Below are positions 14,036 to 24,027 of a stretch of DNA of 64,000 nt, one piece after another. A model generated the notes under the pieces. It was given only the letters and a program-made list of their open reading frames with translations, was not told where the DNA came from and searched no databases. The stretch comes from Senimuribacter sp049852125 (GTDB lineage Bacteria; Bacillota; Clostridia; Peptostreptococcales; Anaerovoracaceae): the NCBI RefSeq assembly GCF_049852125.1, contig NZ_CP187532.1, forward strand, positions 1,674,001 to 1,738,000, given 5' to 3'. How positions within the stretch are numbered: position 1 is the stretch's first letter; each line of letters opens with the position of its first letter. Made by a program: the position numbers and the translations under genes.

Positions 14036-15250
14036 CTACATCAGCACGCTGATAACTTTCGGATTATATCCGCCCGCCGCCAGCGCGTCTATGATTTTTT
14101 TCTTATGATCAGGACCAAATGCCTCGATGGTAATTTTCAGTTCCACCGCCGCGTTTCTATTGGTGCTGACAAACTGATTGTGATCAAGCCTGATGACGTT
14201 ACCCTGCTCTCTTGCGATAATGCTGGCCACATTAACAAGTTCACCCGGCTTGTCCGGTAACAGCGTGGACACAGAAAAAATCCGTTCCCGCTGAATCAGT
14301 CCATGCTGCACCACAGAGGACATGGTAATAATATCCATATTACCACCGCTGAGAATCGATACAACCTTTTTGCCTTGTACATTGAGGTGTTTCAAAGCCG
14401 CCACAGTCAATAGCCCGGAATTTTCCACCACCATCTTATGGTTTTCTACCATGTCCAGAAATGCAACCACCAGTTCATCGTCTTCTACCGTAATCACATC
14501 ATCGATGTTTTCTTTCAGATATGGGAAAATAATCGAGCCCGGTGTTTTTACTGCCGTGCCGTCCGCAATGGTGTTAATCCGCGGCAATGTGACCGGCTCA
14601 CCGGCTTTCAAAGAAGCCTGCAAACAGTTTGCGCCTGCCGGCTCTACCGCAATCACTTTGATTTTCGGATTGAGCATTTTAGCAAGGGTCGACACACCGG
14701 TAGCAAGGCCTCCGCCGCCTACCGGAACCAGAATATAGTCCACTAAAGGCAGCTCTTTGATGATTTCCATGGCAATGGTGCCCTGTCCTGTGGCAACAGC
14801 CAGATCATCAAAAGGCGGAATATAAGTATAACCGTTTTCTTCTGCCAGTTTCTGTGCATACCCTGATGCTTCGTCAAAAACATCCCCATATAAAACCACT
14901 TCTGCGCCATAACTCTTTGTACGGTTCACTTTCATCAATGGCGTTGTGGTCGGCATCACGATGACTGCCTTGCATCCATATGCCTTTGCTGCATAGGCAA
15001 CTCCCTGGGCGTGATTTCCCGCCGATGCGGTAATCAATCCGCGTTCCCGTTCCTCATCGGATAGCGTACTGATTTTGTAATACGCGCCGCGAATTTTATA
15101 GGCGCCGGTCACCTGGGTGTTTTCTGGCTTCAAATATACCTTGTTCCCGGTCTGCTCACTGAAATATTCACTGTAGAGCAAGTTAGTTGCGATAGCTACT
15201 TTCTTCACTACCTCCGTAGCCTGCTCAAACGTTTCTAACGTCAAATACAT
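14036..15250 (-). CDS. ilvA: Threonine ammonia-lyase (threonine deaminase)
   Basis: 404 residues: a PLP-dependent lyase domain (1-320) and a C-terminal ACT domain (about 325-404). Lys52 in AYKIRGAYY should carry PLP; ASAGNHAQG and the glycine loop PVGGGGLATG bind substrate and phosphate. It converts threonine to 2-oxobutyrate, the first step to isoleucine, and is near the ilv/leu genes, which favours a biosynthetic role. The length and single ACT domain are those of the short TdcB/IlvA-like form, so a catabolic role remains possible. GAGGAAGA lies just before the ATG. Confidence 0.93.
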   Translation of the reverse strand: MYLTLETFEQATEVVKKVAIATNLLYSEYFSEQTGNKVYLKPENTQVTGAYKIRGAYYKISTLSDEERERGLITASAGNHAQGVAYAAKAYGCKAVIVMPTTTPLMKVNRTKSYGAEVVLYGDVFDEASGYAQKLAEENGYTYIPPFDDLAVATGQGTIAMEIIKELPLVDYILVPVGGGGLATGVSTLAKMLNPKIKVIAVEPAGANCLQASLKAGEPVTLPRINTIADGTAVKTPGSIIFPYLKENIDDVITVEDDELVVAFLDMVENHKMVVENSGLLTVAALKHLNVQGKKVVSILSGGNMDIITMSSVVQHGLIQRERIFSVSTLLPDKPGELVNVASIIAREQGNVIRLDHNQFVSTNRNAAVELKITIEAFGPDHKKKIIDALAAGGYNPKVISVLM

Positions 15251-15292
15251 TCTTCCTCATTCCTTTCCCTCTGCTCTTTAAACACTTCTTAT

Positions 15293-15321
15293 AGTATACG
15301 AAATTCTACAGAGAATTACAA
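15293..15321 (-). promoter_or_regulatory. Promoter of ilvA
   Basis: On the minus strand TTGTAA (15316-15321) and TATACT (15293-15298) are 17 bp apart. The start codon lies about 40 bp downstream. Confidence 0.6.
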
Positions 15322-15349
15322 GGATAACAACGCACCTCCATAGAAAAAA

Positions 15350-15392
15350 AGGAGGGCGCCCAACGGAATTCACCGTTAGGGCAGCCCCCCTT
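15350..15392 (-). terminator. Terminator of the surface protein gene
   Basis: A long hairpin (AAGGGGGGC..GCCC..AACGG with CCGTT..GGGC..GCCCTCCTT on the minus strand) is followed by seven T. It lies about 40 bp after the stop codon of the 2116-residue gene. Confidence 0.85.
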
Positions 15393-15431
15393 AGCTTCAT
15401 AGGATTCGCGTTACCGCATCATCTACAAGAT

Positions 15432-18400
15432 CTATTGATCTTCCTTCTTTCTGCCTTTTCCAGCAGCCGCAGCCATACCGAAAACTGCCATAAGAAGCAT
15501 GCTCATCCATAATGTCAGATCGCTTCCATCTCCTGTCTGTGGAATGTAGTATCCGTTCTTATGCGGACTATCCATTCCCGCAGGCTTTTTATCCGGCTTG
15601 TTCGGTTTCTTGTTTGGCTTATTTGGCTTATTTCCAGGCTTATTCGGCTTGTTATTGTTGTCATCTACATTGACATCTGGTTTGCCGTCTCCGTCTGTAT
15701 CAATATTCTTGTCTGGCTTTCCATCTCCATCGGTATCGATGTTGATATCCGGCTTTCCATCTCCATCCGTGTCGATGTTGATGTCCGGTTTACCGTCTCC
15801 GTCTGTATCTACGTTAACATCCGGTTTCTTGTCTCCATCTGTATCGATGTCTACATCCGGTTTACCGTCTCCATCTGTATCCTTGTTGATGTCTGGTTTA
15901 CCGTCTCCGTCTGTATCTACGTTAACATCCGGTTTCTTGTCTCCATCTGTATCGATGTCTACATCCGGTTTACCGTCTCCATCTGTATCCTTGTTGATGT
16001 CCGGTTTGCCGTCTCCGTCTGTATCTACGTTGACATCCGGTTTGCCATCTCCATCTGTGTCGATGTTGATATCTGGTTTGCCGTCTCCATCTGTGTCGAT
16101 ATTGACATCCGGATCATCATTTCCTCCCGGCGGATTGTCTCCTCCCGGCGGGTTGTCTCCTCCTGGAGGGTTATCTCCTCCCGGCGGATTTGTGCCGCCC
16201 GGCGTTGTCGTAGTCTTCTCTCCGATGGTGACAACTACTTCATAGTCCTTGTCCCCTGTTAAGAGTACCTCGTTCAGCTTCTGCAGATTGTCCATGGTCT
16301 TTCCGTTAATCTTTACAGATTTCACTTCGTAGTCATGGCCGTTGACATTCTTCACACTCCACTCGATCTTCTGGCTCTTTCCTTCTGCTATCGTGGTGGA
16401 TGGGGTGATAGATCCTTCTCCTCCTACCAGCTTGGTCGTAATGGTGTAGTTGGTTTCTTTAAAGTCTGGTTCAATCGGTTCATTGTAATTGTCGGTCTTT
16501 TCCAACGTTACTACTAACTCCTGATCCTTCCATACCTTTCCGAAGTTCCAGAAGGTGCTTGCATCTACCGGCGCTCCATTAACCTTGATTCCTGCTACCT
16601 TGTATCCGTTCTTCAGATTCCAACGTACCGTCGCGGCTTCTCCCTTCTTGTAGATGCCGGTTCCGCCTGTGAAGAATGGATCGCTTCCTTCATAGCCTTC
16701 TACTCTTGCTGATACCAGTACCAACTCATCCGGATTCGGCGCTGGTGTTACAGAGCCTTCCGGCGCGTCTGTCGGATTCTTTGTGAAGAATACTTCTACC
16801 TTATGGTCTGCCTGCGCTCTGCTTACACTCATTGTAAACACATTATTCTCTACGCAGTTCTGGCCTACACTCAGGTCTACTTTGTTATTTACCTGACTGA
16901 TTGCACTTGTAATCGGCGCGCCTACATACACGGTCTGTTCCGGTGTGGTCGGCGTTGCCGGCGCTTCTTCGCCTTCATCTGCCAGCGCCATCAGGCCTGC
17001 TTCTTCACTGTCTGCATTCTCCTCAGAAGTAACAGCTTCCTCTGCCTGCATCTTCAGGTTTTCATCCTGTTTTTCCTCTGCTGCAGGCTCTGCTTCTTCT
17101 TTCTTTTCTACTGTATCAAAGATTACTACGCCGTCTACGATAATCCTTGCAATGCTGTAGCCTGTTGCAGGATTTGCCTCGATTCCTGTATAGTTCTGTC
17201 CTTTGAACAGCGTTCTGGAGGCGTCAATCGTTCCTTCTCCATATTTATACAGGCCTACGTCGTACAGTACCGGCGCTACCTTTACAACAACTCTGGCGTC
17301 TTCATCCAGATTCTTCAGCGCCTGGCTTCCTTCCAGATCCTCTGACGCTACTTCCTTTCCATCTACCGTTACGCTAACGACTTCATAGTAGGAGTAATTG
17401 TCGTCTTCTGGATCGTCCGAATTGCCGCCTGCCGCCCAGTCTACCGTATAGTCAGCGCCTTTTTCTAATACCGCGCCGCCTGTAATGGTTCCCGGTCCGC
17501 CTACGACCTGGGTCGTAACCTTGATGTATTCATCCGCATCCTTTCTGAAATCCGGTGCAGGCTTGTCTGCTCCTGCTTCTTTAAAGTATACGTCGATGAC
17601 TACATTTCCGTTTACAGCGATCTGCTTTGTTCCCGGACTGTCTTTGCCTGCGTCCGCTACGCCGGTTTGTTTTACACCGTCCACGTAGATTTCATACAGA
17701 TCATACTGATCGTCTGTGTACCAGCTCAGATCATACTTTCCGCCTTTTTCTACCTTGGTTGTGCTTTCGCTTACGCCGCAGTCACTGTTTCCACCGTACC
17801 GGTTTACCGTTACCGTGCAGTGTCCTTCGGTTTCTTCTCCTCCTAATGTCGGCGGGTTCGTTTCATCCTTCTTCTTCTCTACGTTTACTACCAGCTTATG
17901 GTCTGCCTGTATGCCTTTCAGCACTAACGTATTGGAATCTGTCTTGAATTCCTCTCCGTCTAACAGGATGCTCTTCAGCTCGTATTCCGACCCTACTTTC
18001 CATTCCAGGGTCACTTCTCCTCCCTGCTGTACATTCTGCGTCGGGCTGATACTGCAGCTTCCGTCCGTACATCCAAAGAGCGCTGTCTCAATCTGATATA
18101 CACCCTTTACCGGTGCGCCTTCTCCCTGGGCAAAGATGACCAGTACGTTATGATCTGCGCTGATACCCGATTCCAAGGTATACTTGCCTTCATACAGAAG
18201 GTCGTCCCGTACTTTTCCGTCTACCATCACTTTTGATACATAGTAGCCTGGGTTTGCTCTCCAGGAGATTGTCGGTCTGGTTCCTTCCTTCTGGTTCAGC
18301 GCCGAGGTTACCGTTCCCATCTCATCCTTATTGCTGTGTCCTACTACATTGTAGTAACCCTTGTAGTACAGCTTCAGGGAAAGGGTCGGATTTCCTGTGA

Positions 18401-21400
18401 TTTCTCCTTCGTAGGTATTCTGCTTATTCTCTGCGTCATACCAGTAGGTTCTTCCCTCATACTCGAATTCTTCCAGCATGTCCTTCTTCGCAATCGAGGC
18501 TTTGGTTCCCGTTTTTCCTGTATACGCTACTGACATTCCGTTTGCCTTCACATAGATGTCTTTTCCATCTGTGTCTTTCTTTCCGGAGTTTACATAGTAA
18601 TCTACTGTATACGGGGTATCCTCATTTGCTTCCCACTTCGCTACGAAGGTGTGGTTTGCTTTCTTCGCAAATGCTTCTGTTCCTTTATATTCCGTTGTCC
18701 CTACGCTTCCGTCTTCTTCCTGCAGATACCATCCATTAAAGGTGTAGCCTGCCTTGGTCGGTGTTGCAAAACCTGCGTAGCTGCTTCCGTTCGTCAGCTC
18801 ATAGGACTGATCCTTCACCTTGCTTCCGCCGTCGCTGTCAAAGCTTACGACGAACTTGTTCGGATCCTGCATCCATACGGCATAAACCGTCAGATCTCCT
18901 GCCGGCATCGTTGGCGCTGTTACTGCTGTTCCACTGACGCCGTTTGCGAACTTAAAGATATTGCTCTTATCGTTATTCTTGGTCACAGACCATCCCTGGA
19001 ACAGATATCCTTCCTTCGTCGGATTATCTCTTCCTGTATTCGGAAGATCTAAGCTTCCTATATTCGTCTCATAGTTGATGTTAGAAATGCTGCGTACCTT
19101 ACCGTCTTTTCCGCCGTTGGCGTCAAAGTGCAGCGTATAGGACTTGATTTCCCACTGCGCGATTAAATAGTAGGTCGTACGTGCTTCATGCTTTACGCCG
19201 TCTGCTCCATGAGGCACTTTACATTCTGCAAGCTTTTCCTTTACATCTTGCAGATGGCCTGCTGCTGCGATGTAAGCCGAATCCTGTGCTTTCGCCTCAT
19301 CATTGCTGTCTAACAGCTTCCAACCAACAAATTCATATCCTTCACGTTTTGGTTCAACGTTTTGCTTCTCAACCTTGGTTTCAATGCTGGCGCCTGCCGC
19401 TACTGTATATGGTGTAGTAAAGCCTGGCTTGTCAGCATCCGCATGGCTTGTGAATTCTCCGCCGTTTGCCACGTATACCATAGCTGCCTTATCCTCTGTA
19501 AAGGATGGACGAATGGTGATCGTATTATCCTTATCCGGTGTCGGCGTTGTTCCCGGCGTAATCGGGTCGTCTTCTTTATCTCCGGTTCCTGGAATTACCC
19601 ATCCGCCAAATTCCTTATTCGGATCATCCGGATCTGGCTCATCCTCTGGTAATACAATAATCGGATTTTTATCGATAACATAATAATCGTCGATCGGATT
19701 GCCGTCTTCATCTTCTACCACTACATGGGTCGGCTGGAAAACCGCTTTGTTACCAATATTCTTACACTCGTCCTTTACCCATACTACCAGAGGTTCTGTG
19801 CTGGTAATCGGATAATCAAAGCTGTAGCTATGCTGCACCGCATCCAAATTGATCCAGTCCTTCTCCGTTGGTACTGCATTCGGATCGTTGGTTACCCAGT
19901 ATGCTGCTACACCGGATCCTCTGTGATCCTCAATAAAAGTGATTCCGTCATCGTCGATACCCATACCTGTATCAGTCAGGGTGATCGTTGCTACGTTTCT
20001 CTTACTGTTTTCTCCCGTGATAATTGGTTCTTCATTATCCAAAAATGCCGTCGCGTAAGTCTGGAATACCTTTGATTCCTTATTATTGTCATCCTTTACT
20101 GTCAGCTCAAAGGTCCAGCGGCCCGACAGACTGCTCTGATTGAACGTGTAGTCTTTGATTTGACTTAAATCTGATACGGTTTGGTCTTGCACTACGTTAT
20201 TCTTTGGATCGTAGATCTTGTATCTCCACTGCGTTACCTTGGTTCCCGTCATGCTCGGTCTGGATTTATCTACGATATTTACACTTACTGTGCTGTTCGT
20301 ATTCTTCAGATGCTGCAGGTGGATTGTCATCAGCTGCGTATCTTTTGTCGACGCGTCTTTTACATAGAAGTTTGCCAGCGGCAACTCACTGATAACGTCA
20401 TTTGGCGTGAATTTGACGCCTTCCTTGTAGTTCTTGGCGATGTATTCCGCCATCTGCTCTACATATTCGTCGCTGGTTGCGATATATCCGTTCTTAGATC
20501 CCAGTCCCTGATGGTTAATCTGGCCTGTACTATCCTTCGTACTATCCGTTACGATCTTTCCGTCATCCGCATTGGAAATGTAGAAGATTTCATTCTGATC
20601 CATACGGTTGATTCCATCGTGATACGATGGGTCATTTTCTCCTGGGATTCCTGGGTCATTGCTGTCCCCTGCCAGGTTGATGAAGTACTTATTCGTTGCT
20701 CCCTGATAGTACTGTACGTTCTTCAGCGCGTCAAAGGCTGACGTTTCATAGCTCATCTCAAGGTCCAGATAACGGAATACCGTCAGTTCTCCGCATCCAT
20801 GGCTTGCATAGCCTACCAAAGGTCCGAATCCATTGTATCCTGTATCACCAAGCGGTACGTCCTTTACTACCGTCTGCAACGCGGAAAGGTTTCCTGCTGT
20901 GTCATACTGCTGCTGCTGGATCGTTACCTTATTCTTGCTCAGCTCTACCGTAATACGGGCTTTCTTCTGGGTTCCCAGATTCAGGCTTACTGCCTGAACG
21001 CCGCTTCCTACGCTAAGCGCGTTACTGTTTACATCCAGATTGGTCAGTCTCTGGATACCGCCGCTGTGCGATGGTCCCAAATACAATACATATCCGTTCA
21101 GCTTGCCGTTTTCTATTCCGGCGTTTAACAGGAATCCATACCCTTGCAGCGTATGCGCTCCTACTGCTCTTGCATCCAGGTCAAAACTGATCGTTCTTCT
21201 TGAATCACTGGACGCCGGATAGATCATATAGTCCATCAATGGGTTTGTTCCATAGCCTGCGAATACCATGTTGGCCTTGCCCTTCGCATCCGTGTATGAA
21301 TAGATGTGTTGGCTCATCGGCCGGCATGTCGTCAGCTGATTTGTATCATTCCAATATTTGATCGTATTATATCCGCCGCTTACATGCGAATTATCCGCCC

Positions 21401-21782
21401 CTCTATATGGCTGCTTTTGCTTCTGCGCTTCTGACAGCTTCAGATTATTATATGCGTTCGCATCATAGTAGTGGTCGTATACATACCATCCATTCAGGTC
21501 CGTCGTATCGATGGATACCTTCGTATCTGTGATACGGAATGACCCTGGAGACAGACCCTGTGCGATCAGCTTCTGCGTCAGCTCCTGCTTAAAGTCCAGG
21601 AACGTTCCCGGATAGTCACTCGGCACATTTACTGCGATATCAATTGCTGGTGTTGGGTTAGCTCCCACGTCGCTGGCTGCGTTTACGATCAATGGATTAC
21701 TGAATCCTACCGTATATGCCAGCACGATCACAAAACACAGCAGTAAACTTATGCCTTTCTTTACTGTTTTGTTCGTTCTCAT
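15432..21782 (-). CDS. Giant cell-wall anchored surface protein, 2116 aa
   Basis: A signal peptide (about 1-35) is followed by a large N-terminal region (about 40-700), perhaps lectin-like. Listeria-Bacteroides type repeats come next (YTLHFDANGG, FVVSFDSDGG, each ending near GYTFNGWY/AVW), then many beta-sandwich repeats of the pattern GGxGTI..G......W....GY.V..I.VDG. A GGDNPPGGDNPP linker and twelve 12-residue DTDGDGKPD repeats (about 1890-2035, Asp-rich and probably calcium-binding) follow. The end is a Lys/Pro wall-spanning stretch, the sorting signal IPQTGD (about 2080), a membrane helix and a basic tail. A sortase should link it to peptidoglycan. Likely an adhesin; the ligand is unknown. 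Confidence 0.9.
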   Translation of the reverse strand: MRTNKTVKKGISLLLCFVIVLAYTVGFSNPLIVNAASDVGANPTPAIDIAVNVPSDYPGTFLDFKQELTQKLIAQGLSPGSFRITDTKVSIDTTDLNGWYVYDHYYDANAYNNLKLSEAQKQKQPYRGADNSHVSGGYNTIKYWNDTNQLTTCRPMSQHIYSYTDAKGKANMVFAGYGTNPLMDYMIYPASSDSRRTISFDLDARAVGAHTLQGYGFLLNAGIENGKLNGYVLYLGPSHSGGIQRLTNLDVNSNALSVGSGVQAVSLNLGTQKKARITVELSKNKVTIQQQQYDTAGNLSALQTVVKDVPLGDTGYNGFGPLVGYASHGCGELTVFRYLDLEMSYETSAFDALKNVQYYQGATNKYFINLAGDSNDPGIPGENDPSYHDGINRMDQNEIFYISNADDGKIVTDSTKDSTGQINHQGLGSKNGYIATSDEYVEQMAEYIAKNYKEGVKFTPNDVISELPLANFYVKDASTKDTQLMTIHLQHLKNTNSTVSVNIVDKSRPSMTGTKVTQWRYKIYDPKNNVVQDQTVSDLSQIKDYTFNQSSLSGRWTFELTVKDDNNKESKVFQTYATAFLDNEEPIITGENSKRNVATITLTDTGMGIDDDGITFIEDHRGSGVAAYWVTNDPNAVPTEKDWINLDAVQHSYSFDYPITSTEPLVVWVKDECKNIGNKAVFQPTHVVVEDEDGNPIDDYYVIDKNPIIVLPEDEPDPDDPNKEFGGWVIPGTGDKEDDPITPGTTPTPDKDNTITIRPSFTEDKAAMVYVANGGEFTSHADADKPGFTTPYTVAAGASIETKVEKQNVEPKREGYEFVGWKLLDSNDEAKAQDSAYIAAAGHLQDVKEKLAECKVPHGADGVKHEARTTYYLIAQWEIKSYTLHFDANGGKDGKVRSISNINYETNIGSLDLPNTGRDNPTKEGYLFQGWSVTKNNDKSNIFKFANGVSGTAVTAPTMPAGDLTVYAVWMQDPNKFVVSFDSDGGSKVKDQSYELTNGSSYAGFATPTKAGYTFNGWYLQEEDGSVGTTEYKGTEAFAKKANHTFVAKWEANEDTPYTVDYYVNSGKKDTDGKDIYVKANGMSVAYTGKTGTKASIAKKDMLEEFEYEGRTYWYDAENKQNTYEGEITGNPTLSLKLYYKGYYNVVGHSNKDEMGTVTSALNQKEGTRPTISWRANPGYYVSKVMVDGKVRDDLLYEGKYTLESGISADHNVLVIFAQGEGAPVKGVYQIETALFGCTDGSCSISPTQNVQQGGEVTLEWKVGSEYELKSILLDGEEFKTDSNTLVLKGIQADHKLVVNVEKKKDETNPPTLGGEETEGHCTVTVNRYGGNSDCGVSESTTKVEKGGKYDLSWYTDDQYDLYEIYVDGVKQTGVADAGKDSPGTKQIAVNGNVVIDVYFKEAGADKPAPDFRKDADEYIKVTTQVVGGPGTITGGAVLEKGADYTVDWAAGGNSDDPEDDNYSYYEVVSVTVDGKEVASEDLEGSQALKNLDEDARVVVKVAPVLYDVGLYKYGEGTIDASRTLFKGQNYTGIEANPATGYSIARIIVDGVVIFDTVEKKEEAEPAAEEKQDENLKMQAEEAVTSEENADSEEAGLMALADEGEEAPATPTTPEQTVYVGAPITSAISQVNNKVDLSVGQNCVENNVFTMSVSRAQADHKVEVFFTKNPTDAPEGSVTPAPNPDELVLVSARVEGYEGSDPFFTGGTGIYKKGEAATVRWNLKNGYKVAGIKVNGAPVDASTFWNFGKVWKDQELVVTLEKTDNYNEPIEPDFKETNYTITTKLVGGEGSITPSTTIAEGKSQKIEWSVKNVNGHDYEVKSVKINGKTMDNLQKLNEVLLTGDKDYEVVVTIGEKTTTTPGGTNPPGGDNPPGGDNPPGGDNPPGGNDDPDVNIDTDGDGKPDINIDTDGDGKPDVNVDTDGDGKPDINKDTDGDGKPDVDIDTDGDKKPDVNVDTDGDGKPDINKDTDGDGKPDVDIDTDGDKKPDVNVDTDGDGKPDINIDTDGDGKPDINIDTDGDGKPDKNIDTDGDGKPDVNVDDNNNKPNKPGNKPNKPNKKPNKPDKKPAGMDSPHKNGYYIPQTGDGSDLTLWMSMLLMAVFGMAAAAGKGRKKEDQ
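15675..16110. repeat. 36-bp tandem repeat encoding DTDGDGKPD units
   Basis: Twelve 36-bp units lie inside the surface protein gene. Units 3-5 and 6-8 form an almost identical 108-bp higher-order duplication (NK/DI/NV endings repeat in the same order). Such tracts change copy number by slippage and would vary the stalk length of the adhesin. Confidence 0.85.
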
Positions 21783-21875
21783 TTAGTGCTCCTTCCCTTA
21801 AGTTTCATTAGAGGGTTGGTTCTCGTTACTTGTTTAAACGGCTGCATTACAAATAAGGGTACCCCCCTATATTTT

Positions 21876-21904
21876 ATCATACTTCTTTTTGCAAATTCTG
21901 TCAA
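21876..21904 (-). promoter_or_regulatory. Promoter of the surface protein gene
   Basis: On the minus strand TTGACA (21899-21904) and TATGAT (21876-21881) are 17 bp apart, close to consensus. A leader of about 90 bases follows, with a GGGGTACCC palindrome and then GGGAAGGAG before the ATG. I see nothing else in 21905-22125. Confidence 0.75.
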
Positions 21905-22132
21905 TTGTAAAGTTGACGAAAATATTCATTTTTCAACAAAAAATGATGTTCTTCATCTCCTCACAATCGATAAACAACTATATCTAGTCCTATCTGTACC
22001 CAATATGGCAAAGAGACTACAATAATTAGGTAAAAAATAATACAGCATGTACAACTACTTAAATATATCAACATGACCACGTTTTTAGAAAAAATTCATT
22101 TGTGAATTACGAAATTCATCGTAATATAAAAA

Positions 22133-22173
22133 GGTCTACTGCTCAGTTCTATCTATGAAACCGAGCAATAGCC
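22133..22173 (-). terminator. Terminator of the ilvBNCD operon
   Basis: A stem pairs GGCTATTGCTCGGTTTC with GAACTGAGCAGTAGACC (minus strand), followed by TTTTTATA. It lies after the structured element that follows ilvD, so the element is part of the ilv transcript. Confidence 0.75.
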
Positions 22174-22203
22174 TCTTTCATTCAATATTATTACAATTCT
22201 ACT

Positions 22204-22334
22204 GGTTAGGTCTTGCGCCGTAGAGTTCTTCCAATCTACCGTCGTCTTCGCCTCGGTGTCTTGGGAACTCCTGACGGGGGACCTACCAGTGATTTCCCTG
22301 CGGTGCTCCGCACCTTGCCAAATCAGGTTAGGTC
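22204..22334 (-). ncRNA. Repeated structured element, copy in the ilvD 3' region
   Basis: On the minus strand the element starts with GACCTAACC inside the last codons of ilvD and includes its TGA. It then has a GATTT..AAATC hairpin arm, GGTAGGTC, a purine-rich part, AAGAACTCTACGGCG and a second GACCTAACC. A related sequence in the same order lies upstream of leuA (27687-27800). GGTAGGTC can pair with either GACCTAACC, so two folds exclude each other. I do not recognise the class. It may be a regulatory RNA or a small mobile repeat. Confidence 0.5.
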
Positions 22335-23996
22335 TCCCATAACTGCGCCCTGATTGGATGGGGCGACCATTTTGGAATATCTATACAGCCAGCCGCTCTT
22401 GACGTTTGGCTCGCGCGGTACGTAGGTTTCTCTCCGCTTCGCGAATTCTTCCTTGGAAACTTTTGCATTGACGCTGGAGTTTGGAATATCGATTTCGATG
22501 ATATCGCCTTCCTTGAGCAGGCCGATTTCGCCGCCGCTGGCAGCTTCCGGACAAACGTGTCCGATGGACGCGCCTCTGCTTGCGCCGCTGAATCTGCCGT
22601 CTGTAATCAGCGCGACCGTCTTATCCAGCTTCATCCCTGCAAGGGCGCTGGTCGGATTTAACATTTCTCTCATGCCTGGACCACCCTTCGGACCTTCGTA
22701 ACGAATTACAACGACATCGCCGTCCACGATTTTTCCATTGTAAATCGCGTCAATGGCGTCTTCTTCGCAATCAAAGACTCTGGCGGGACCGCTATGGGTC
22801 AGCATTTCCGGTGCAACGGCGCTCTTTTTAACAACACAGCCGTCCTTTGCAATATTGCCCCACAAAATAGCAAGACCACCGGTTTCACTATACGGATCAT
22901 CGGACGGACGCATCGCGTTAGTATCTAACGTGCCTTTTCCTGCAATATTCTCACCGACCGTTTTTCCGTTAGCAGTCAGAAGCGAAGTATCGATCAGACC
23001 TTTTTTATCGAGCTCTGCAAGTACCGCCTGTACGCCACCCGCGTTGTTCAGGTCATGCATATGCGTGCCGCCAGCCGGCGCCAGATGACAAAGATTCGGC
23101 GTCTTTGCGCTCATCTCGTTGAACAGTTCCAGATTCAGCTCCACGCCTGCTTCGTGAGCAATGGCCAGAAGATGCAGGACGCTGTTAGAGGAACAACCCA
23201 GCGCCATATCGCAGGCAAGGGCGTTTCTGATTGCCTTTTCATTTACAATATCTCTAGATTTGATATCTTTTTCTACTAAATGCATGATCGCCATGCCCGC
23301 ATGCTTTGCAATCATCATTCTGCCGCTGTGTACCGCCGGAACCGTACCGTTTCCAGGAAGCGCAATGCCGAGGGCCTCACAGAGACAATTCATGCTGTTT
23401 GCCGTATACATGCCGGAGCAAGAGCCGCAGCCCGGACAGGTGTTCTGCTCAAATTCCAGCAGACCGTCATCATCAATGAGATCCGCTTTACGCGCGCCCA
23501 CTGCCTCAAACATCTTAGACAGGGAAGTTTCCACACCGCCCACGAGACCGCTCATCATCGGTCCGCCGGAGCAGACGACCGTCGGAATATTTAAGCGCAG
23601 CGCGCCCATCAGCATGCCCGGTACGATTTTATCACAGTTGGGAACCAGTACCAGTCCATCAAACTGGTGGGCGTTTGCCATGGTCTCCACGCTGTCAGCA
23701 ATCAGTTCACGGCTTGCCAGAGAATATTTCATACCGATATGCCCCATGGCAATTCCGTCGCAGACACCGATGGCAGGCACCATAATCGGCGTGCCGCCAG
23801 CCATTCTGACGCCGGCTTTGACTGCTTCCGTCACCTTATCTAAATGCATATGACCGGGAACGATTTCACTATGGGCGGAAACAACGCCGATTAGCGGACG
23901 TTCCAATTCTTCCTTTGTGTAACCCATAGCATAAAAAAGGCTTCGCATCGGAGCCTTTTCTACGCCTTTGGTTACGTTATCACTTCTTCTTGTCAT
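22323..23996 (-). CDS. ilvD: Dihydroxy-acid dehydratase
   Basis: 557 residues, full length. It contains PNCDKIVPGMLM, the iron-sulfur cysteines in FEQNTCPGCGSCSGMYTANSMN, and DGRFSGASRG with PEAASGGEIGLL near the end. It dehydrates dihydroxy-isovalerate and its methyl homologue to the keto acids of valine and isoleucine, using an Fe-S cluster. It is the last gene of ilvBNCD; 31 bp separate it from ilvC. Its last codons overlap the repeated element that begins at 22334, so the end MGDLT was probably supplied by it. Confidence 0.97.
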   Translation of the reverse strand: MTRRSDNVTKGVEKAPMRSLFYAMGYTKEELERPLIGVVSAHSEIVPGHMHLDKVTEAVKAGVRMAGGTPIMVPAIGVCDGIAMGHIGMKYSLASRELIADSVETMANAHQFDGLVLVPNCDKIVPGMLMGALRLNIPTVVCSGGPMMSGLVGGVETSLSKMFEAVGARKADLIDDDGLLEFEQNTCPGCGSCSGMYTANSMNCLCEALGIALPGNGTVPAVHSGRMMIAKHAGMAIMHLVEKDIKSRDIVNEKAIRNALACDMALGCSSNSVLHLLAIAHEAGVELNLELFNEMSAKTPNLCHLAPAGGTHMHDLNNAGGVQAVLAELDKKGLIDTSLLTANGKTVGENIAGKGTLDTNAMRPSDDPYSETGGLAILWGNIAKDGCVVKKSAVAPEMLTHSGPARVFDCEEDAIDAIYNGKIVDGDVVVIRYEGPKGGPGMREMLNPTSALAGMKLDKTVALITDGRFSGASRGASIGHVCPEAASGGEIGLLKEGDIIEIDIPNSSVNAKVSKEEFAKRRETYVPREPNVKSGWLYRYSKMVAPSNQGAVMGDLT

Positions 23997-24027
23997 AATA
24001 ACTATAACCTCACTTTTTATTTACGAG

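Noticed and set aside
15598..16245. Plus-strand ORFs of 215 and 233 codons opposite the surface protein repeats
   Set aside because: They are mirror frames of the 36-bp repeats and lack start signals; the minus-strand protein has signal peptide, domains and sorting signal.
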